Positions 56,301 to 64,000 of a DNA stretch of 64,000 nt are shown here, one piece after another (position 1 is the first letter of the stretch; every line of letters begins with the position of its first letter). The notes under the pieces were generated by a model. That model saw nothing but the letters and a program-made list of their open reading frames with translations, did not search any database and was not told where the DNA came from. The stretch is taken from assembly GCA_963682055.1 (NCBI GenBank), contig OY821750.1, positions 29,892,402-29,956,401 on the forward strand, read 5' to 3'. The DNA comes from Primula veris. Lineage: Eukaryota > Streptophyta > Magnoliopsida > Ericales > Primulaceae. The position numbers were made by a program, and so were the translations under genes.

Positions 56301-56800
56301 TATACGTAGTGAAGCATTGATAGCTAGTTTTGTGTTTTTGAGGGGCCTATTTTGTCGTTCTTAGTGATTTTCGTGGATGTTTTCTTTAGGTAAAAGAAAA
56401 TAATAGTATATGTTAAGGGTTGGTTTAAGATAATGGGGAAGAAATTTCAAAATATAAAAGGGGAAGATTAATGTGTTACTCTTATTGTTGCATACGATTG
56501 ATGAAATTTTATCAGAAAATATTGATGTCTGAATTTGAAAGTTGAAATGGATAATTGCCAAATCAGTTGATTAAATATGTTTAGAAAATTCTATTTGCAT
56601 GAAACGATTTATTTGTGTGAATTGTTATGTGCATTGCAAGTTTTATGTATTTGAGCCCTTCACATTTCGAGTCTTTTCATGGATGTTTTCTGTATAATGT
56701 ACTTGCAAAATAATGTACATTTTCTGTTTGCATTTTGGCACTGAATAAGTAAGGTTGTTGGTGCATTACTTTCCTCTGAAATTTTAGACTAGTGAATTGC
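53310..56800 (+). repeat. Decayed tandem array filling the 5'UTR intron of the CID gene
   Basis: A diverged unit recurs through the intron. Shared pieces include GTGATATTTCGAGATG, TCAATCAGCTAAGT, CACTTGTAAATATATGAATG, GACTTCTGATCTTGAAAA, TTTTGTGTATTTGAGCGC and GGTTTGCAGATCATT. The clearest direct pair is 53310-53420 with 53510-53610. TTTCGAGACG/TTTCTCAAGATG landmarks fall near 53320, 53525, 53955, 54685, 55085, 55835 and 56150, so spacing runs from about 200 to 750 bp. Orientation is constant. Confidence 0.75.
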
Positions 56801-57005
56801 CACCAAATAAGGTTGAGGAAACTATTGATGTTTCAAGGTGCTATCAGGTATTGTTGAAGAGGACCACTATTTTTCAACCACATGTTTTGTCCTTAAAGGG
56901 CGAATCTCGTATAAACTCCTGATGTTCTCTTCTTTGTAGGTATAAAAAGAGTATATGCATGTACTTATGTTTTGTTTCTAGTCTGATTGTGCTTCTTCTA
57001 GAATT

Positions 57006-57151
57006 TGATTACTCATCTTTCCTACTATCCAATTGAGCCATTATAAAATGGTACTTCCTTGCAATTTCGATCTTTAATTGATTACTCATCTTTCCTACTA
57101 TCCAATTGAACCATTATAAAATGGTACTTCCTTGCAATTTCGATCTTTAAT
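57006..57151. repeat. 73-bp tandem duplication in the CID 5'UTR intron
   Basis: Two nearly identical copies of TGATTACTCATCTTTCCTAC... start at 57006 and 57079, differing at one visible position (GAGCC against GAACC). Confidence 0.9.
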
Positions 57152-57755
57152 TGATTTTAAGTTTGAAAGAACCTTTGAAACCTCATTTCAGTGTTGGGTC
57201 CGTTAACAAAGCACTTTTGATACCTTGCTTCTGCGTTGGGTTAGTCATGCTATTGTTTCATATTTGTGCTTTTTTTTACAGGGAAATTATATGTGGAATC
57301 ATTGTCATGTTTGTTAGAAAACTGCCACCTTTCTATGCCAATATATATCCTTTTTTAACAATTAGTGCACCAAACTATTAAGGTTCACAATCAATATACT
57401 AGTTCTTCGATTATGCTTATGCATGGAGCAACGATCAATGCAAAACCAGATTACTAGTAGACCAACTTTATAGTTTAAACTCTTAACCACTTGTGAATTC
57501 TGGTAGGTTGGTAAACTAAGTTTTCGATTTCGTGTAGATTGTTATGCATTTTTAGACTAATCTGTTATGGGACCACACTCCTTTAGATTTAATAACCTTT
57601 ACTTTTGCATTTTGAACCTTTTGTTTTCGACTCTGTATAAGCATATATATTTCAACTTCATGTTAGTTTTAAATTTTAATATGTTGTCCATGATGTGTTG
57701 ATTCTATTTATCTGTTCTTTTGGTTTACAGCAGTAAACTCTCACAAGCAGCAAGC

Positions 57756-60333
57756 ATGAAGAAATTCTCCTGGAATGTAAATGCTCCCGAATATGTACCA
57801 GTTTCTCAAAGAATTGCAGAAGGTGGAAAACAAGAAAATTCATCAACAGCTATAGGGCCTGAAAGTAAAAATGCTACAGTGAATTATCATCCCAGCAAAG
57901 CGACTCAAGACCATGGTGACTACAAGAACCCAACCTCTAGGAATTATACGTGGAAACGCACTGATTCCCATGGCTCTTATGCTTCTTCGTCTAAGAAAGC
58001 CATAGAAGTGTCGCAAAAGGAGTTAATGGGTGAAGATTTCGAGATGGATTTGCTTTATCTTCAGATGATATGCCCAGATCTTTCTGATGATTCCCTTTCT
58101 CATATCTATGAGACAAATGGGAGAGACTTGGAAAGCACTGTTGACATGCTGAACCAACTTGAGGTAACCATTACTTTACTGGTGCATACATATTTAGACG
58201 CTCTTACACTCATGCATTATGGTTCTGTGTTCTTGTGTATTTACTAAAGGTAAGTCCGATTAAAATGCCTTCTTATGGAGGATCATGCTGAATATATATC
58301 TGTAAGTAAATTTTCTGTTTAGGACAGATTGTGGTGGTGTAGCTTTTCTTTATCGAACCGTGGTGTTACATAAGTTCAAGATGCATTTAGTTTATGAATT
58401 ACGAATCTATAACATGATAAGAAGCTAATTTAGAATTAAGATTTCAGAAATAAAGATAAATATTAAAAGCACTTAGAGCCGGTAAATTGCCTGATATCAC
58501 TTGTGTATTAATTTTCTCTCCTTCTCCCAATAAGTCCTTTTGGTGATATGGGTTTTATGATTTTATCATCCGTTTTATCCTCTTCTTGGGCGTTTTGCTT
58601 GGCCAGATCACTAGTGAGTGCCATGTAAGAGTGTTGATTATCCTAGATAGCTTGTGTAGCGTTATTCGAACCTAAATAGCTTGTGCAGTTATCGATCTGT
58701 AGTTTAAAATTGGGTCCTCCATCCTCAAATGCACTTTTGGTTGCAACAGTATTGGCTTTTGGCCTTCGGGACATATTATCTTCAGTTTATAAAATGGTTA
58801 ATAGTAACTGAAGGGGGACTAATGAGTTTGAGTAACTGGAAAATCATTTAGTGTTATCTATTTCAACATCCTTTTTGTAGGTGGGATTGTGGGAACAAGA
58901 ACATCCCACCCTGCTCTACCAACAACTAAAGACATAATGAGGACCCACTTGCAAAATTGGATTTAGGATTATTTAGTATAGTTTGTAACTTTGTATTTTT
59001 GAGCTTATGGTTTTAAAATTTTCTTGTTTTTGATATAAATGACTTTTAACCTTTAAAAGTGCACTCTGGTTCAGTGAAAACTCTTACTGAATCTTTTTTT
59101 AGGTTGATCTTCTCTCAAAATATCAACACTTAGTCTTTGCGTATTCATAGGTTTCCTTACAGTTTATTAACCCAGAGTATCAAGTATCAACTCTATTTGT
59201 CAGTTGTTGTCAACCTGGTTAAGACAATGATTAAACTACCCTTGAAATCTGAGGCCACTTATTGCTTCATTTTTTATGAAATAACCAATCTGTTCCATCT
59301 CTTATCACTGTCACTTGTCTGCTTATTACTTTTCTTAATGTTTGTGTTTCTATATCGTAAGAGTTAATTAAGTGGAGAAGTTGCGTGGAAACATCATTAG
59401 TGCTCCTAAATACTTGTTGAAAAATATATATCAGTAATCTCGGAGAAGCCTTTTTATTGTGTAAGGAAGTTGAAAATGGTAATAGCTTCTTCGGCTCATT
59501 TAGTTAACATATCCCGATGTAAGACAAGTTAAATAACCAAATTATAATGGTAAGATAAACTTTTACGCGCTTGGCATCTATAAATAATAAACGAGTAAAA
59601 ATATCCTAGAAAGTTTGATGGTGAATAAGAGAATTAGATTGCTATGCTTTATGATTCAGGCTCAAGAAACCTACCAGACTGTAGCAAGACCTTAAAAGTT
59701 GGTTTACGTTGCTATCTTTCTAACTAGTGGTGTAATTTTCAATTGAAATTTGGTTATCACTTGTCAGTTTTTTTGTCTTTTCTGTGAAGAGTTTATGGAT
59801 TATGGTTACTTTCAACATTTCTTTTGGATGCTCTTATTTGGTGCAATCTGATATCCGGCAGCGACCACATTTCATAGCAATTTAACTGTCATTTTTGTTC
59901 TATTTATTATTTTTATGTTTGTAAGTTTGTCTATCATGTGGTTCTAAGAAATTATTCTTTTAATTAAAGGGTTGGCTTGGTTGGTAGTCGTCAAACGTAG
60001 GTGATGTATAAGTTTGACAACTGTAAGATTATTACACGTTGACTTGTTTTCTATTAATTTTCATGGAGTGCATATTCAGTTTGATAGTTTTAATTTTATG
60101 GAGTGCTATACTACATTTGAAGTGTATTTACATCCCTGGTAATATCTTCTTTTTTCTATATTGTGCAGTTCTGCGCTAATGATACTGCCGAACTTCTTCC
60201 AGATTCTCTGGAGATTGGTGATACTTCAGTGTCTTATTATACAAAAGAGAGTGCGTCTTTGAAATTGAAGGAGGTTGCTGATGAACTTGCTGGTTCGTCC
60301 GGTTCAGCACAAAAGCACCCGGTACAGAATTGA
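57756..60333 (+). CDS. CID5: PAM2 and CUE domain protein (CTC-interacting domain, CID5/CID6 type)
   Basis: Coding exons 57756-58163 and 60169-60333 join in phase 0 (donor GAG|GTAACC, acceptor TGCAG|TTC) to 190 residues. A PAM2 peptide at residues 4-15 (FSWNVNAPEYVP) binds the MLLE domain of poly(A)-binding protein. A CUE domain at about 97-137 (MDLLYLQMICPDL...TVDMLNQLE) is a ubiquitin-binding fold. PAM2 followed by CUE at this length is the CID5/CID6 architecture; I cannot tell the two paralogues apart. A non-coding first exon probably ends at 53220, and acceptor TTTACAG at 57730 opens the first coding exon; further small UTR exons may exist in between. The first in-frame ATG after the acceptor is used and sits immediately before PAM2, as in the family. 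Confidence 0.9.
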
Positions 60334-60899
60334 TTGTGGAGAAGTAGTAAAAATATCCGTTTGCCTTATCAGTACTGTGGATATGAAAATTGGGAGTTTC
60401 GGAATTTCATATTTTCCATTTTTACTTGAACTAGAATGCATAGATTTGACTGCACAGGCATATAGATATGGGATCTTTTGCCTATCCGGCCTTTCATGGT
60501 GCCGGCTTTTAGAACTAAATATCTGCTGCTTGAAATTTGTGTTTTCGATAGCGATTGAAAAATATGTGATGTAAAAAAGGCCTAATTGAGTTAGGTCGAA
60601 AGATCCCGTCTGTATAAACTGGGTTACATTTTCTTTCAAAGAGATTAAAATTAAGCTGTTGCTCTTGCTTTCAAGTTCCTCATGTGTAAGTACGAATGTA
60701 AACTACAAGATGAGGGTAATGTATACCTGCCAATACCTACCACTGTATTTAACCATAAACTCCTAATTCAGTTAACTATTTTGATTTGTTTATTAGAAAC
60801 AATCACCCTCACGCAATAAGAAAATTCAATTGTAACTGGATCTGTTGTTGTTAAAGATCTGGTTAATGTCTACAAATTAATGTTGGGTATATTCATGAA
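60334..60899. other. Probable 3'UTR and downstream flank of the CID gene
   Basis: No coding continuation. Composition stays gene-like to about 60650 and becomes AT-rich after that. Exact poly(A) site not assigned. Confidence 0.5.
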
Positions 60900-61133
60900 T
60901 AGATATAGGGAATAACGTTAAGAGTTGGGTTTCGTGTAGTTTTGACCGGCTTATATCTTGTATCAAAACTGTCGAAATGAATTTTTTAAAAATATAATCA
61001 TAAAATTTAATATTTGAACTATATGATCAAAATTTAAAAAATTTCATTTCGACAATTGTGATATAAATTTTTTGCCGATCAAAATTACACTTGGTTTCAT
61101 AATAGACAATTAAATTGAAACAGAGGCGGGGAG
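60900..61133. mobile_element. Diverged Stowaway-type MITE
   Basis: The right end GAAACAGAGGCGGGGAG is followed by TA. The interior TTTTGACCGGCTTATATC and TTTTTTGCCGATCAAAATTACAC match the other copies. The left end is eroded. Confidence 0.7.
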
Positions 61134-61366
61134 TACAAAATAGCCGGTTCGATTGTTTTCAAGTTTCTATGCTCTAATATACTTAACATCGTCTATCATG
61201 TTCTATCTTTGCTTTTTGAAAAGATCCATGTGTCACTTTTTACATGCGTTTTAAATATGGTTTTCCATCACTCGTCACTCATTACGCAACAACCACAAGT
61301 CAGTAAATTAAATAAACTTCATCAATCACTGAATAAGAAATACTAGTAGCTGATATAACTTAAACT

Positions 61367-61595
61367 TGCTCCGTTATTATTTAATTGTTAATAACGAAAC
61401 TACGTGTAATTTTAATCGGCTAAAAACTTATATAAAAATTTTCGGATTGAAAATTTTCAAAAGTTGATCATATAATTCAAATGTTAAATTTTATGATTAG
61501 ATTTAAAAAAAAATTAATTTTGACAATTTTGATACAAGTAAACCGATCAAAATTGTACGTAGTTTTACAGTGGATAATTAAATAGTAACCGACCA
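61367..61595. mobile_element. Diverged Stowaway-type MITE
   Basis: Contains GCTCCGTTATTATTTAATTG on the left and a near-inverse GGATAATTAAATAGTAACCG on the right. The arms AAACTACGTGTAATTTTAAT and AAAATTGTACGTAGTTTTAC pair. Both ends are eroded. Confidence 0.65.
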
Positions 61596-63285
61596 ATATA
61601 TTTATTGAGATTGCGATGGTCTCACAACTAAAAAGAAATTGAGAAACTTACATGTTTGCATATGTGTTGTAATTTTGTTAGGTCAAACTCAAATATATAT
61701 CCTCCACATGTAGAAATTATAGTCAATCACGTCGTCTACGACTTCTAATTTTCATGTAGATACTTCTTATTTATCCAAATGTAAGTTCCTTTTTTCTATG
61801 TGTCCTATTCGAATACTATTATTATTCAAAATAAATCCTTATTAACTTGGGGTTAGTCATTGTAATGGTCCTTGTAGTTTCATTATAATTTGAATTAAAT
61901 ACATGTCAGTCCACAATTCCAAATATTTGACGCATTTAGTCCTAGTGTGAACTAAATATCATTCCAAATCTTGTTCATCTCAGTTGACTCTTGTATTATT
62001 TTCCTTGGTATAGATAGAATTCATACTATTTTTTAATGTTACAGATATTATTTTTTGTCGCAATAACCATACTAAAATTAGAGAAGATGGAACCAACTAT
62101 TGACTTGCCATCTATGTGAATTTTATTCTGAATGTGAAGATGGAACCCTTACAATCTCATTTCAAATTGTTTGGATTTCATAATAACAGCCCATGATTTT
62201 TAGAAGGTTGGAACTAAGGCTTGGGGTTTTGTTGTTGTTAGTAAAGCTCCTTTTTATCTCCTTGTTGATTTGTGATTTCGGTTGTCAAATATTTATTTAT
62301 CTTTATCAGAATTGATCAAGGTATTAAAAGGAAAGATATAAGATGTTAGGAAAAAAGTGGTAAAATTTCAGCTCAATTTCCTCTTCAATGAGGTATATAA
62401 AATGGTGTTTTTGTTCTTAAGCTTAGGGTTATAAGCAGGGGCTGAGGGTGGCCGTGACTACCCGCGACGATTTTTAATTTTTAATTTTTTTTATATATGT
62501 AATTAAAAAAATCTGAGATATATACATTGATGGCCCCCATATTTAAACAAAAGAATTGCTGGTATAATGATAAAATTGGACCATAAAGTAGTGGAAGGTT
62601 AACATTTCAAATCATGTTAGCTTCTTTTTTCTAAAATTTTCTGTTTTTTATTTTGAAATTACCAAAATACCAATTGTATTTTCCCAAACAAAATTACACA
62701 AAAATTTATTTTATTGTCATTTGTCTTGATTTCATATTTATTTTGTGTTATGTTTAACATAGAAAAAAAAATTATTTTTGTATTAGACCCATTTTTTTCT
62801 ATTCGACATATTTTTTACACCACACCCCGGAAGAAAACCATCCTGGTCCGCACCTGCTTATAATACTTAGAAAATTTGATTTTACTGCCAATATGGGGGC
62901 AAATGTCTCATGGTAATAATCTTTTGCTCATCTATAAAAATTTCCAACCCTCTAGAAAAACAAAAACAAAAACAAAAACAAGTAAGGGTGAAATAAATGA
63001 AGTTTTCAACTATGAGGATTATTAGTATAAGTGATATGAAAAGAAGAAGTAGAAAACAAATCTAGTTTTCTAGAACGCGTATCTTCCAATTCACTACTCC
63101 TCTCTATCTTGGAAATTTCTTCATTCACACTTTCAAACATTAGATATAAATCTTCATAATATATATATAGTCATAGATATACACCAACACAAAACCATAA
63201 CAATATAGGAGTATATAATAAGTTTGCATAGTCTTTTTCTTGATTAAATTTTTAACTAAAATTTTCATTGTTTAGAATTAAGAGA
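61596..63285. other. Intergenic DNA and upstream region of the AG-peptide gene
   Basis: AT-rich, no gene recognised before 63286. A TCTATAAAAA near 62933 could be the TATA box of the downstream gene, which would give it a leader of about 320 bp. Near 62435 AGGGGCTGAGGGTGGCCG resembles a transposon fragment. Confidence 0.4.
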
Positions 63286-63406
63286 ATGAGTTCCTTCAGA
63301 TTGTTTGCTCTTCCTATTATTGGATTCATGATTATGGCAATGTTACAACTCATTCATGGTCAGGGTTTTTCTCCTGCTCCTTCACCAATGGGTCAAACAA
63401 ACGATG
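63286..63406 (+). CDS. Arabinogalactan peptide, first exon only (partial)
   Basis: The exon encodes 40 complete codons and one base, ending GAT G|GTATGT, so intron phase 1. Residues 1-25 form a hydrophobic secretion signal (LFALPIIGFMIMAMLQLIHG). The mature part begins QGFSPAPSPMG; SP/AP dipeptides are the sites of proline hydroxylation and arabinogalactan attachment in cell-wall AG-peptides. The short length, the QG.SPAPSP mature start and the intron position fit the AGP16/20/22 group, whose second exon encodes a GPI-anchor signal. No such exon (DQGIAY-like) is visible before 64000, so it lies outside the window or was displaced by repeats. Confidence 0.75.
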
Positions 63407-63810
63407 GTATGTTCATATATAGCACATTGATTTTTTAAGCTTTTCGTTTTCATCGATTTTTAGATTTATGTATGTTTAGTATTAGACTTAATTATCAAAA
63501 TCCCGAATTTATGGTTTTAGTTTAATAATTGTTACATTGTACGTAGTATCATTGCTTTTCGAAAAAATAAAAAGAAAGAGTATTCGTAGCTAATTTAGAA
63601 ATATTTTAACCCCGGATCAACGATAATACTTAAGTCTCGAAATATGTACTAAATCGTTACATTTTTTCAAAAAGAAATTTTCGATCATTATTTGATTACT
63701 TGTATTTTTATAAATTATGAATTTTTTGAAAAGAACAGGAATTCATCATATGGTGCTTAATATCCTTATAATTGAACAGTCCCCATAGGCTATAGCTTAT
63801 TTCAAGTAGG

Positions 63811-64000
63811 GCGGGGCGAAAAACCGGAAAAACCGAATCGGACGATAACCGAAACCGAAAAAGAAAAACCGAAAAATTTTCTGGTCGGTTTCGGTTTTCA
63901 ATAAAACCGAACCGAAAAAACCCGGAAAAAACCGGTCCGGTTCGGTCCAAAAAATAAAAAGACCGAAACCGAAAAAAGCGAACCGAAAAATATGCTCGGT
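63811..64000. repeat. CCGAAA/TTCGGTTTT-rich repeat
   Basis: Dense AACCGAAACCGAAAAA and CGGTTTCGGTTTT motifs in both orientations, centred near 63890 and running to the window end. This is a widespread plant low-complexity or fold-back repeat type. It lies in the presumed intron of the AG-peptide gene. Confidence 0.75.

Overview
This window is nuclear DNA of a flowering plant, most likely a eudicot. It is AT-rich, its genes are split by GT-AG introns, and it is full of plant transposons (CACTA, Mutator-like, Stowaway, Cassandra). Five host genes are recognised by protein motifs, and one complete DNA transposon carries two more reading frames. I cannot name the species.

Layout. 1-15367 has no host gene: two CACTA-type ends facing each other, an LTR-like fragment with a TATA box, a solo LTR with exact 5-bp target duplications (6041-7933), a Copia-like LTR remnant and unrecognised AT-rich DNA. 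15368-19258 (-) is a class C heat shock factor gene (HSFC1 type); its 2.9-kb intron holds a tandem duplication and a Mutator-type MITE with a 9-bp target duplication. 19259-25390 is intergenic, with a Cassandra TRIM carrying 5S rRNA-like sequence and two Stowaway MITEs. 25391-32182 is a complete 6.8-kb Mutator-like element (MULE): exact 9-bp target duplications, near-identical terminal inverted repeats, an intact transposase, a second 448-residue ORF, and about 31 copies of a short palindrome in three blocks. 33898-44146 (-) is a 12-exon kinesin-13 gene (KIN13B type). 46163-46780 (+) encodes an unrecognised single-pass membrane protein, divergent from the kinesin gene. 46781-53150 is repeat-rich intergenic DNA. 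About 53170-60333 (+) is a CID5/CID6-type gene (PAM2 motif plus CUE domain) whose 4.5-kb 5'UTR intron is built of decayed tandem repeats. 63286 to the window end holds the first exon of an arabinogalactan-peptide gene.

The host genes (stress transcription factor, microtubule depolymerase, poly(A)-binding-protein partner, cell-surface peptide) have no evident shared pathway, as is usual in a plant chromosome. The most interesting system is the MULE. Its intact genes and fresh ends suggest recent movement, and its palindrome blocks lie in both ends and between its two genes, which suggests a binding-site array and a history of internal duplication or gene capture.
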